Source: Paralvinella palmiformis
Taxonomy: Eukaryota > Annelida > Polychaeta > Terebellida > Alvinellidae
NCBI GenBank assembly: GCA_025642065.1
Contig: JAODUP010000150.1
Span: 1-64,000, forward strand
Direction of reading: 5' to 3'
Length of the DNA stretch: 64,000 nucleotides
The notes under the pieces: model-generated
Told to the model about the DNA's origin: nothing
The model's database searches: none
What the model saw: only the letters and a program-made list of their open reading frames with translations
Program-made: the position numbers and the translations under genes
Shown here: piece after piece, positions 22,136 to 34,800 of the stretch
Numbering within the stretch: position 1 is the first letter of the stretch
Layout: the number at the start of each line of letters is the position of its first letter

Positions 22136-22911
22136 GGTGACACCGGTCAGGTTTGTTATAGTACACCGGTCGGTTTCAGGGTTGTTATCACGGTCATTGA
22201 GTACCGGTCAGGTTTGTTATAGTCATATCGGTCAGGTTTGTTATAGTCACACCGGTCAGGTTTGTTATAGTCACACCGGTCAGGTTTGTTATAGTCACAC
22301 CGGTCAGGTTTGTTATAGTCACACCGGTCAGGTTTGTTATAGTCATACCGGTCAGGTTTGTTATAGTCACACCGGTCAGGTTTGTTATAGTCACACCGGT
22401 CAGGTTTGTTATAGTCACACCGGTCAGGTTTGTTATAGTCACACCGGTCAGGTTTGTTATAGTCACACTGGTCAGGTTTGTTATAGTCACACCGGTCAGG
22501 TTTGTTACAGTCACACCGATCAGGTTTGTTATAGTCACACCGGTCAGGTTTGTTATAGTCACACCGGTCAGGTTTGTTATGGTCATACCGGTCAGGTTTG
22601 TTATGGTCACACCGGTCAGGTTTGTTATAGTCACACCGGTCAGGTTTGTTATAGTCACACCGGTCAGGTTTGTTATAGTCATATCGGTCAGGTTTGTTAT
22701 AGTCACACCGGTCAGGGTTGTTATAGTCATACCGGTCAGGTTTGTTATAGTCATATCGGTCAGGTTTGTTATAGTCACACCGGTCAGGTTTGTTATAGTC
22801 ACACCGGTCAGGTTTGTTATAGTCACACCGGTCAGGTTTGTTATAGTCATATCGGTCAGGTTTGTTATAGTCACACCGGTCAGGTTTGTTATAGTCATAC
22901 CGGTCAGGTTT
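22136..22911. repeat. 24-bp minisatellite, array 2
   Basis: About 30 more copies of the unit in array 1, same orientation, starting with disordered units up to about 22200 and ending at CAGGTTTATAATGG. Followed at 23066-23110 by a (CA)n tract. Confidence 0.96.
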
Positions 22912-23489
22912 ATAATGGTAATGACTCGTTCGCGGCATATCATAACCTTTACGATCCCCCCCTGCTGTACAAAATGTTAGTTAAACGGTATCGGCTAGAT
23001 AATGCAGACGTTATGAGGCCGATACCAAGCCGATATCACAATGTATTGAATGTTTACTGGTCGCTCACACACACGCACACACACACGAACACACACATAC
23101 ACGCGCGCACTAATACAAACATTTATGACTATTATGGTCGTATAAGGGCAATGTAAAGGGCAAAACTGAGCTGTTTCGGTTTTGATAAAGATCTGTTTTA
23201 TAATATTGGAAAGTTACCATCTAATTTCCAAAACAATTTCTTTGCATTTTTTATTATAGCTGGCCATTGAATTTGATTATGATGTTAATATGAAATGATT
23301 CAATTGTTTCTTGAAATGGCTTCGTTAAGAAATATTGTATATAATCAAAGACTAAGTTCTCTGATATAATACTGCACCACTACCTATTCAATATATGAGG
23401 CAATTTTTAGAGTGGCAACTTTCCTGCAAATGTGGAGGTACATCGTTCAATGTACATTGGAGTAAATTGTCCGGTCTGGCGAATCACTT

Positions 23490-24080
23490 GTAACTGTAGT
23501 TCATGCCTTTGTTACATCTCGTATAGACTATTGTAACTCCCTGTTATATGGCATATCTGATTATAACATTAATCGCCTTCAGCGAATTCAGAATAGTGCA
23601 GCTCGCATTGTAACAAATACTAGAAAATATGATCATATCACCCCAATTCTTCAAAAACTACATTGGCTACCTGTTAGACAGCCTATCGATTTCAAGATTT
23701 TATTAATAACTTACAAATCTATTACTGATATGGCACCAGAATACCTGTGTGAACTGGTTTCCATTAGAAAGTCATCCCGAAAACTCAGGTCATCCAGTCA
23801 GATACTATTGCAGGTACCAGTGTCTCGGCTCAAGTCATATGGTGATTGTGCGTTTAGTGTTGCAGCCCCCACTTTGTGGAATAAGTTGCCGGCAAATATC
23901 AGAAATGCGTCGTCTCTTGGAATTTTAAGTCTCTTCTAAAAACACACCTATTTAAGGTCACTTTCACAGATAAATAATTTTGTTATCTTTTAAATCATTA
24001 CAGGGTTTTTACAGACATTATTTGGGGTATTATTATATTACATATTATTTGTACAGCGCCTTTAAATGGCTCCTATTATT
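23490..24080 (+). mobile_element. LINE tail, copy A (CR1/L2-like)
   Basis: The plus strand encodes the end of a reverse-transcriptase ORF: VVHAFVTSRIDYCNSLLYG, LQRIQNSA, KLHWLPVR, FKILLITYK, YGDCAFSVAAPTLWNKLPAN, then a one-base frameshift near 23925 and LKTHLF. The 3' end is TGTACAGCGCCTTTAAATGG followed by (ATT)n. It is 5'-truncated; the catalytic YADD region is absent. The same family occurs in the opposite orientation at 58080-58990. Confidence 0.85.
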
Positions 24081-24261
24081 ATTATTATCTTCCTGGGTTT
24101 CATAATTAAACTTGTAAATTTTGTCAAAGGACATAGGCAATATATTAGATACATAGTCATGCATAAAAATTTGCCTTGGAAGTTATATTTTGTACATTTC
24201 ATTTGAGAACGGTTGTATACTAGAGAAATAATAGTTTTCCCACATTTCAGTAGTTATTAAT

Positions 24262-24265
24262 GAAC

Positions 24266-24311
<46 letters not shown>
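24262..24311. repeat. Microsatellite (TA)n
   Basis: Simple TA tract. Confidence 0.95.
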
Positions 24312-24313
<2 letters not shown>

Positions 24314-25118
24314 CGCGCTATTTACAAGGATAATGTTTTCGACTTATGTATTGTGTTTCTGACATTCTATTTTTCAAAATTAGTTTAACTTAAGTCAACG
24401 ACACGACGTAACTGTATGCCATTGAATAAATACATCTACAAATATTCTATCCATTATACCAAACTGAATATGCCCCAAAGAATAATGGGTCAAATAATGA
24501 GTGGCGAGTCGTTTCCTAGCCACACTACCAGTTCGTCGTCAAAGATGTCGTTTCGTCTCCTATGAGAAGTCGTTTCGCCGCCAACTAAAAGTCGTTTCGT
24601 CGTCAAACAAAATCTTAGCAGCGAAAATTCATATAGATATCTATAACTATCAATTGACAGAAATGGGACGAGATCGCCCAATTAAACTTGAATAGAATGG
24701 TTTAATAAAGGAAGCGTATAATACAGACAACGTATAATAAATTGACACAAATAAGAAAAAACACACATTAAGTTGAATTAAATGATTTAAAAGAGAAAGC
24801 ACAAATACAAATTGACAGAATATATTCAAAAGTATCCATTCATTCACAGATACAGATCGGGGACGTATTCATACGTGTACACCGTTTCAACAACTCTTAT
24901 CAACTCGGAGCATGATTTATTGATAACTTCCAGCGATCTGTTGAATTTTGGAAATGAATTGTATACATTTAGAGAATGTTGGCTCTTGGCACCACTATTC
25001 AGCCTCATATATGTACCATCCTTCCGACATCGATATCTGTAATGAAAACACCACCTGGGATCGTAGGTTCAGCATCGACCTCGGGAGAGATGGGCATTGA
25101 ACCTCTGAGTCCAGATGT

Positions 25119-25580
25119 TCATCGATTGTTGATTCCACAATTTGGGAGCTTCAAACACTTCGCTATACGTGTGGAGTTATCATCTACAACACAACATTCT
25201 ACAGAGTACTTCTTTTTGTTCTTTGGGTTGTGGATAGATATCCATATAGGCTGTAGATGTTCAGGTACAATCTTGGCAGTAATAATGTTAGTATGTGCCC
25301 CACTATCAACTTGAAATATCACCGGTTTGCTATCAATTAACATTTCAGCAAACACAATCGTAGGATAGCCTTCGCTGTTTATTACAGGTATATTTTCTCT
25401 AATTGCCACTGCATCAATGTATTTCGAATTTGGACCTTTTTTTGAGCAAAATGGTTCCTACGTTTACAAATCTTGCAGACTTGTCCCCATGCAGGGCATT
25501 TAGACTTAACTAGCTGATGTGAAATCCCACAGAAATTACATTCAACCTTGGTGTGTATGTTTGGTTCAGAGTGCTTCAAG
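25119..25580 (-). pseudogene. gypsy gag zinc knuckle and aspartic protease remnant
   Basis: Two overlapping minus-strand frames form one broken gag-pol piece. The upstream frame (25579-25382) has CNFCGISHQLVKSKCPAWGQ then CKICKRRNHFAQK, zinc-knuckle-type motifs with a probable missing position. The downstream frame (25409-25119) has VIFQVDSGAHTNIIT, the D-S-G active site of a retroviral-type aspartic protease. No reverse transcriptase follows leftwards. The pieces are in the order and orientation expected relative to the integrase at 19025-20345. Confidence 0.7.
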
Positions 25581-26633
25581 TTGGAGCTTTTTTGTTGAAA
25601 AGGATGGTATTTCCTAACAGTGTGAATAGTATCTAGGTTTGTGGTAGGACAAAGCGTTCATCTGTGTATCTGCGACTTCGCTTCCTTATACATTTTTAAA
25701 GCTTCTGTGCCCACAAGAGACAGTTATAATGCCACTTTAAACGATTCATGTTATTTGTCCAGTTGAGCTACAATGGTATAACTGTTCCATATTTGTTTCC
25801 ATAAGGTCGATTTTGTCGTTCGAGCAGTGTGACCTCTTCATTTATCACCGGAACCAGGAATGTTATCATGTCGACTTCGGGAATCAGTGATAGATTTGGT
25901 GCTGAACCTTTTCCAAAGCCGTGATAGGAATCATAGGATCGATCCTGGTGAACGCAAGATAGGACACGGTGAAGATATCCAGACACAACAGTGCTTAACT
26001 GTTGACTGTTTAGCTGGGAACACAGTTATTCTGCATGGCTCACATGTATATGGCAGCTCTCGTTCTTCACGTCTAGCCTTCGTATTATGGTACGCAGTGT
26101 AGACCACAAGCAAAGACTATATATAACAAGACGTGTTACTTCGCATTTTAACATGGGACGCCATTTTGAATTCATGGATTCTGTGTGGGAGGTCGCAGGT
26201 TCGCGCCTCAGCCGTTGCACGAGGAGTTTTTCATCCAGCCAGGCAAGGTTTTCTCCACAGAACATGCCATATATTCTAAATTTATTTAGAATTAATCTCC
26301 GTGGGGAAGCTATAAATTACAGGCCATATGCGTCTCCCTCATTTGAGTTTGCTTGCCACGTTGAAGACGGCCATTTCGGCCATTCGGCCATTATGGTGTT
26401 CTCGAACTGGTTACGGACACACATATGTTAAACATATTTTCTTAATACTTTGTGATGGTGACAGAGATATATAAAACTAAATTATTGATTTCTGTAATTT
26501 TCAGCGTTATTAATACATAATAACATGTTTTCTCCTAAAAAAACCCGTTAATTTCCTTTGTTCTATGTTTTGAGAAATTATGAAAAATTGGAAACTGTTG
26601 GGGAAACTATAGCTCTTAAATTAGCTTAGATGT

Positions 26634-26634
<1 letters not shown>

Positions 26635-26677
<43 letters not shown>
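26635..26677. repeat. Microsatellite (TA)n
   Basis: Simple TA tract. Confidence 0.95.
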
Positions 26678-26681
<4 letters not shown>

Positions 26682-26945
26682 TTATTATCATATATATGAA
26701 TTAACATTATAATATCAAGTAAATAAAACAAATTATATGTGTGTATGTGTTCTAGAATAATTACGGATGGCCACGAAAACAACTAGACGTTCGATGTTCT
26801 CATTCTTAATGGTTTGCTCTACAACCAGGCGACGAAACAGCTTCTAATTAGCGACGAAACGACCTTTTCTTTTGGCGACGAATTGGTAGTAGTGACGAAA
26901 CGATATGTTACCAAATATGTTAGTGGCGAATTTATCCAATTTTCC

Positions 26946-28110
26946 TTGACACTTGTGACGCATTTGAACAGGTTTAGTTCTTGATCTAGGTAAAAAAAAC
27001 AATATTATTCCACACAGTAATATTAGATGTGGTAATACTAATATATATTTTGTGGAAAATTATATAGATAAATAGTGCAAGATTAAGATATACCGAGGAT
27101 ATAGATATTACTAATTTATCAGTTATTTATTTAATTTGTTTATTATCATATCAGCCTTTTCAGCTTGTTTTAGCCTCTAATCATGATAATCATAATGTTT
27201 ACACTGATTTAATTTAGATTAAAGAACTTTCCTATCTCTGGTTTGTCATGTTTGTTTATTTCATTCAACCGTAGCTTGTTTACCATCATGATTTAAGTGT
27301 GTTATCCACAGATCTAACAATCTATACCAAAATCTTGTACAATTGATATAGATATTTACTAGAAGTCTAGATCTATATAATATAGAGATCTATCATGTTC
27401 TATGTTCCTTCATAATCAAGTCCAAATCAGATTTTCCCTCTGATAAACCTAATGTATACAAAAACAACCTAAAACCTGTACCAAACTATAAAAGTCTCAA
27501 CATTTGATCACAAAGAGGCACTAAGCCAGGTTTGGTTGGGACTTAACAGATATAGATAGATAGATTGACAGATTTTGTATTCAGTTCACATAACAAGTAT
27601 ACAAGATATTACAATAGCAGAAACTTGAAAAAAATCATTTCACAGTCGAGACTGTTTGAAGCCAGAGTAGAGTGCCTCCATGGTCTAGCGGTTGTGTGTT
27701 GGACCACATTTCGTTACCTTTGGAAATTGCTTGGCCCATTTAGCACATGTGCACAATAGTGGCCATAAAACATCAACATTTGTTTTTTACTGAAATAAAA
27801 TAAACTCTGTTCTATCTTATATTATTCTAATAAGGAAAGGATTATTAACTTGAGCAATAGGCCTAGTATTTATTCCTGTTAAGCTAACAAAGCAGTCCAT
27901 ATTCGCCAGGCTATTTTCACTCATTGTTTGTCATGGTATCAAAACTTAGTGAGTTCTGGCTTGGTTCAGACTAGATGGGCTAAAGTCATATGTTATTGAA
28001 CTATTGTACATAGACTTTAGGTCTGATGTTACCTCTAGGGTCGGGTTCTATAGATGTAGACCTGTTATTTATAAATATGTATTTATAGTAACTGTCGCAC
28101 AATACTCATC
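26946..28110. other. Upstream flank of the TIR-HEAT gene
   Basis: AT-rich, without a coding region. It holds a shortened SINE copy (27671-27775). Just before the ATG at 28111, TATTTATAG followed by TAACTG resembles a splice acceptor, so an untranslated exon further upstream is possible. Confidence 0.5.
27671..27775 (+). mobile_element. tRNA-derived SINE (family 1), internally deleted copy
   Basis: Starts GTGCCTCCATGGTCTAGCGG (tRNA A-box region) and ends in CCCATTTAGC ... GTGGCCATAAAACATCAAC. The middle, including the B box, is missing when compared with the full copies at 59478 and 62123. Confidence 0.8.
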
Positions 28111-28351
28111 ATGGGAGCTGGAGCCAGTAACTCGAGAGCTTGTAGTAGAGCAGAGAAATCTCGTTATTCTAGTCAAAGTATTGTTGAAAAGCTAGACTTT
28201 GATAAACAAATCAACAAAGATAAGGAAGAATCAAAGATAAAAAAGGATCAAAGCATGAAGGAATTAGATAGAAAAGATGAACATCTTACCCAAAATGATG
28301 TGATGATAAGCTATAGTCATGTTGACACTGGCTATATGAAGAAGATTAAAG
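28111..28351 (+). CDS. TIR-HEAT exon 1 (myristoylation signal, charged helix, start of TIR)
   Basis: Eighty codons plus one base, ending at donor GTAATT. The ATG context is ATCATGG with purine-like support after it, and the second codon is Gly as myristoylation needs, which supports this start. Confidence 0.88.
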
Positions 28352-31300
28352 GTAATTATTTCATGATGTGAAACAGGTCAAGTATTATGAATTACTATGT
28401 ACATTACCTAAATCATTAAGAATACTGTATACATTAGCATAGTGCATGCATATTAGACCTCTGTGCAGGCTGATACTTCCTATCACGCCCTACCAACCCC
28501 ACATATTGAAGTGGATCGCCACTTGTATATTTCGTGGTGTATTTTATTTAAAGAAATTGATGGGCATAGAATATCTAGAAGAAGAAAAAACCCTATTAAA
28601 TAAATTTAAGGGATCAATGTTGAGTATCACACTAGATTATTATAAGTTGACTTTTGGATCATATCAACTGACATCATTGTGTATGAAGAACCTTATTATA
28701 AAACAAAGGATTCCAGATCATAAATGCTCGTAGGTGAGCTTATTTTATATTACAGCATCCTGGCTTGCGTAATTATAATATTTGTGGTGATACTATATCT
28801 TGTATGTGAAATTTGGTTACAAAATCTGGTTGTTTTATTATCCTTTGATTAACTGAGCATTTTGGGGGATACCAGTAGGTCATAATAAGGCTGACTGCAT
28901 GTTACTGCACAGAACATTTATGTAGAAGCCCACCACTGCACCCACTGTAGAATAAATAGCAAGTTTATGACAGTCCTGCCTGCAAATTATAATGTTGTTT
29001 AGGTCTGCTGCAGCCAGCGGGGTAGCCCATATGGTGTAGTCCATGTAGTGGTCTAGTGCCAGTCAATGTAGTGGTCTAATGCATATACAGTATTCTTGAG
29101 TATATTACTAACTCTATTACTTAGGTCATCCATCCAGTCTGTATTAGAAGTCAGCGTTAAAATGACGAGTCATTAAATTATATGAGAAAATTATTATCAT
29201 TATATAATTATATCTAGATGAGTGTGTTTTAGTTATCTTGCAATCAATTAAGTTTTCATAAAGAGGTTTGTACGATATTACATTATTTCATTGGTTAAAA
29301 GAGCCGAGAGCAACCTACTAGTATGAATATAACTGGTTAATAGTGAAATATCAAATATGAAATGCTTGTGAAAATTACTCCCTTCTTTATATGTTGTATG
29401 CCCCTTATTTTAGTTGGTCTGGAAGAAGCTGGAATAAAGGTCTGGGTTGATGTGACAGGTCTCAAGGCTGGTGTAGATTTCCTTAGCAAAATTGGACAAG
29501 CTATTATTGATGCAACAGTATGTATCAGAGTTTCCTAATTTAAATTTTACTGTGTGTTTCCTAAAAACGTAATTACTCAGCTAATTATTACACTCTCTAA
29601 TGAACTATCATACATTCTTTATGACTAATTATAGAGAACCATCATTTTGATACACATTTAGTTAAACATACCAAAACAGTATACAGGCTAACCTATCATT
29701 AATTGTGTTTAAGACTAACTGTTGCTTCTAGGACATGATATTTTAAAATAAAAAAATCCCATGGCACAGAATAAAATTCCATGACATTATATTGTAAGTG
29801 TTGTGCGCATTAACCGTCTCCCGATCACATTTGCTTTAATAATGCCCTACCAGACTGCTGATTACGAGCGTGGGTTTAGTTGCCAAAATTCCATCAAGAC
29901 AAGTCGTCGTAATAAATTAAAACAAAAGCACCCCAATATGTTGATGACAATTAAAACATCAAAATGTTCTGTGGCTGATTTTTACTTTGAGTTAGCTATA
30001 AATATGTGGCAAGAGAAGAAAGCCCATAGAATATATAAAAACGTGTCTTATCAATAGAATTTTAAGCATTTCTGTAGTCTTGTTTTTTCTTGTTGCAGAT
30101 ATTATTAATTAAGTGGTATGCATACAGTTAATTGTGCTTACACTGTAAAACTTTGTGGTTAATTACCTCAAATAGGATGCAATTGTCATAATTTTCAGTT
30201 CAAACATTCCTGGGGTCAGTATTTTTTTTTTAGCAATACATCATACAGTAGTTCATTTCATTACTTCTAAAATAAATATTTTTAATAATTCATTTTGTGT
30301 CCAGCACAAGTGAAGTGGGTGTGTCTAACAGAGAATGACATCCAGAAAATAATATTTCAAGAATAAATAAAAAAGAAATCTGAAAAATGGCATCCATTAA
30401 GTACTTGAGTGAATGTTCATCATATTTATGTAAGTATTTTTATCACTGTCTAACATACTAAGCACATAATAAATTAGTTAACTGTTAAATGCCACCTTAC
30501 TAATATTGGTCTTAGATAGTTTGATGTTTAATATGCATTTTACGATGCTTTTATTTTAAAATGTTATGAATGGTCTAGGTTTAGAATGCTGAAGAGAATT
30601 GCTAGTTTTTGCTGGAAGTGTAGCTGCTGTTTGAATTAATTTTCCAAAACCTCCAAAAGGCAATATTTATTATATTCTGTGATATTATACAGATGTTTCT
30701 TTAATATGTTTTTTCATGCTTCTCAGATGTTTGTACAATTGCTGAGTCCTGCTAGCATCCGTTCCAAATACTGTCAGGATGAGCTGGCTCTGGCTTATGT
30801 ATCTAATAAGCCAATCTTTCCTGTTGGATTACAGAAACCTGAGGAGCTCTTTCCACTTATGGACACTGGAATGTATGTGAATGGCGTGAGAAAAGGGGAA
30901 AACATTACCATAAATATTTAGCTTTAGTTTAATTATATTTAATGGTTATGCACGATTTCCTTAGTGACATTAGCTGTATTAATTAGCATGATTTGTGCGC
31001 AACATTTCTAATGATATTTATGTATATCCAATTAGGAAACTGCAGTTAGCAAGATTTAACTGGAATCTGTTTACTGATATGGAGAGATTTTCAGAACATT
31101 TAGCTGGATTAAATGTGAAGCTTCAAACTTTCAAAGAACATCACACAATGGAGACTAGCCTGGAATTGGATAAGCCTCCTCTAAATAAAAGTACTGGGTA
31201 TATTCTTCTCCATTATTGATAAACTTTTAAATAGTATCATATAATCTTATTTCTTTGCTATTGTTCTTCATTAACAGGTCACATTTTTATCAACAAAACA

Positions 31301-31838
31301 TTGGACATGTGATTGCTCATTTGTCGGGGGAGGGGTAATGAAATATTTATAGTGTTGTTGGAGTTTTTGTTGACCAATTTTGTTCACAATGGTAAGTGAG
31401 CAAAATAACTTCAATCTCATGAGGTGAAATGAAAGATGAAATACTCTGCATTTAGCCCAGAAGTGAAATCCCTTTTCTAAAAGTCTGATCAATTGTGCTA
31501 TTAGTTTTAGCAATAAAAATATCCTCCCTTTTGCTGTTTTTTAGATAGTGTGCGATCTAATGTAAATCATCACCTGGAAATGAAATCATCATTTGGAAGC
31601 AAAATGGCAACAATGATGGAACTCTTACACAAAGAAGAATCAGTGGATTTCTGGGAATGTAATTTTCACAACAAGATATCAGTGTCTTGGCCAGTGTAAG
31701 TATTAAGAACTAATTGATTGCTTGACAAATGAATCAGTTATATTTATTGCTCTGCGTATCCTATTGCATAAAAAGAAATTATTATAATATCCCACTTATA
31801 GATCAACAGGTATCCACATATTTAACTAATATGGTGTG

Positions 31839-31879
<41 letters not shown>

Positions 31880-34800
31880 TTTAATGAAATTTTAGTTGCT
31901 ATATCTTTACATGAAAAATTTAATTTTTGTTTTGGATTGATTTATTTAATGCAGTACTTCAATTTGTCAATTTATTATTTTGATATTCAGTTACCGTATA
32001 TACTCGCGTATTAGTTGACCCGCCAGATAAGTTGAGGTCAGTTTTTGACACTGTATTTCTTTCCTTGGGCATAAACTTACTGTATAAGTCAAGGTTCACT
32101 TCTGAAGTATTGGCTTTCCAGTTTTTAAAGAATTTTTTCTGTCTAATAATATGATTAAAATCCCTCAAAATTGGACTCCATCTTGTTAGAAAGACCACAC
32201 TTTAATTAGGACCTGCGCACCATTTCTACAGGAATACACTGCCACACAATTTTAGCCCACCCAATGAGCATGGGAATTGATGGTTTCTTTAAATTATCAG
32301 CAGGTGTTACTGCGGTTTATCGCCCTCTGCCATCCAATTATTCTATAATTAGTGCAATTCACCCTTAAACAGCTCATTCAGGCATACTGGCTCCAGTAGT
32401 AATGTACACCCTCTGGGTATGACGGCCTGTGTGGTTTTCTAAACCATTTTTATTCGCTTTGATGTTATAATTAATAAACAAACACGTCACACTAAACACG
32501 CCTGACTGTAACTTTAGCTGGCAAGCGTTATTAATTAATTGTTTCACAGCAACTGTGAACAAAGTTTGCAATATTAGCTGTAATTTTTATTGTACAGCTA
32601 ATTATCCGGAGCTACTGGTAGATAACAGTGTGTGACTATCAAGTATTGTTACATAAAGTCTGATATATGTTTAGGAATCCAAATAACAGTTTGGTGAAAT
32701 GTTTTAATTGTTTATTGACTAATAATAGATTAGTGGGCAGCGATGTGGTGATTTTATTCTGACTCTGGCTCACACAAACATGCCTGATTGTAACTTCAGT
32801 TGACAAGTGTTATTAATTACTTGTTTTACAGCACTTCTGGAGGTAACAGCACGTGACTATCAAGTATTATTACATAAAGGCTGGCATGTTTGGGAAATCA
32901 GAATCACAGTTTGGTGAAAAATAATTGTTATTAATTAAATAATAATGAATTAATAGGCAGCGATGTGATGATTTTATTCCAACTCTGACTCTTATTGGGT
33001 TGAATCCTACAGTGTTGTGTGTCAAGGATGGCCTAAAACATCTTTCCTTCAGCTGGTTAGAAATATGACCTGCATATAAGTCGAGGTGCTTCTGAGAACT
33101 CCCTTTTCCCTCCCTAAACATTGACTTAACCGCAAGTATATACAGTAGTTTATTTGAATAAGATTAAATTAGAATGATTCTCTTTTCTTATTTTCTTCAG
33201 TTTGCTGAAAATCTGAACCAAAATCCTTTTTGGAATTAAACATTTTAGTTGAATGGAGCTGGTAATAACGTGGCATCTAATTATAGTTCGACATTCAGTA
33301 TATTTCAATCTATTATTGATAGTTTGCCTTTGAATTATCAGTTTCTCCTCAGTGAAATGTTACATAATAATGACAAGAACTGAAATTTATGAAAACGTTA
33401 TATAACTGTCACATTAATAGATATACAAAATTACTTCACATTTTGAATGTCTATCAAATTATATATAAACAAAATAGCATATGATATTAATTTATTATTG
33501 CACCAACAGATTTGTTCGTAACTTTAGGTATTGTTGGTATTGATAAATAAGAACAGAAAGAATTACTTCATTTTGTATTCACTCATTGTGTTTTATATTC
33601 ACTCATTGTGTTTTATATTCACTTATTGTGTTTTATATTCACTCATTGTGTTTTATATTCACTCATTGTGAGGCTGTTTTCCACAAATGTTGTATAATAT
33701 TTAGAGAACCCGAGAAAGAAACTGTGTTTATTTTTATTTACATTTATAGCTTTTCAGATAGATTTAAGAAGCAGTACAGTAAGAGTTTGACTGTGATATT
33801 TAGTCCATCTGACCAAGATTGGCTGGAGGGTATTATATACAGAGAACTCGTTGATGAAGAAGATGAGGAAATGACAGTAACATTTGAAATCTACCTTGGT
33901 AATTGTTATTCCATTAATCTAATAATAGAAGTTTGATGTTATTATAAAGTTAAAGATTTAAAGCTTAAGTATCTCCAGGTTGGTGTGGATTTTTAAGCTT
34001 GTCCACTTTTAAAGAATTAAGAATGAATATTTTGCTGATACTAATAGTATCAGCAAAATATTTATTCTTAACTCTTTCATGTCTCAAAGTATCACTGATA
34101 CTTTGAGAAACGAAATGTAAATAGCTTGTAGTTAATATGGTCATTGATATAAGCTGTGAGGCTGAACAGAATGACAAAGAACACTTTTGATCCCACAAAA
34201 GTGAGTCCGTCTTAGACTAAAAGGGAAGGTAATATTTGGCATAATTTAGGAGGAAATACAATAATATTGTTTTTCAACATTAATAATGAATATATGAACA
34301 AAAAACTAATTAATTAGGTGTGTTTTCGCTCTTGTCTTTCAAAGCCAAACTTAATTGTGATAACTGCCATGATTATTTAATCCGATGCTCTAATTAGTGA
34401 CGTGACCATAAAGTGTAAAGTTCACAGGCCTCCAAGGTCACCAGCTTAACGGGCGACAATATCGGCCCATAACTATTTATTTATCCATTGCGGAGGCATG
34501 ACTACAGAAATAACTACATAGTTGCTAAGATTATCCAACCAGGCCATCTGCCATGCTAACGAGTCTCAGTCACTGTATCAGTGTATGTTTAAGAATTTAG
34601 CAGACAATTTCATGTTGAGTTGTTGCACGTTCGAAGTCTAAAGATGTAATCATCATCACTAAAATGGATATTTTCGCACACCCAGTCAGTAGCGTGGCAA
34701 CAGCCTATTGTCAAGTAATAATTTATTGGTAACGTAGTCAGGATCAGACTGTCACTCGTATCAAGGCTGTCTGGGAATGGCCAGCACATGGTGATTTACT

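Larger units (their letters stand above)
24480..26945. mobile_element. Foldback-type element with GTCGTTTCGTCG terminal inverted repeats
   Basis: The left end (about 24500-24610) has several spaced copies of GTCGTTTCGTCG-like words. The right end (about 26825-26935) has the reverse complement (CGACGAAACGAC), and the two ends align in order, including CCACACTACCAGTTCGTCG against CACTACTACCAATTCGTCG. The interior carries the gypsy gag/protease remains on the minus strand and a (TA)n tract at 26638-26677. Repeat-in-repeat ends are typical of foldback elements; the gypsy piece may be a later insertion. Confidence 0.65.

Noticed and set aside
21271..22911. CRISPR-like array
   Set aside because: Units are contiguous 24-bp copies with no unique spacers, in a eukaryotic context.
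21184..23156. Long repetitive open frames (up to 375 codons) on both strands in the 24-bp arrays
   Set aside because: The unit is a multiple of three and lacks stops in several frames on both strands, so the frames follow from the repeat. No start context, splice signals or known domain support a protein.
28446..28733. 95-codon frame in TIR-HEAT intron 1
   Set aside because: No family motif, no splice phase linking it to exons 1 and 2, which join correctly without it.
29481..29517. Loss of the catalytic glutamate of the TIR domain in the segment after the BB loop
   Set aside because: At first the missing Glu in GVDFLSKI suggested a dead enzyme. The catalytic Glu of SARM1 and plant TIRs lies later, in the helix matching YCQDEL, and is present.
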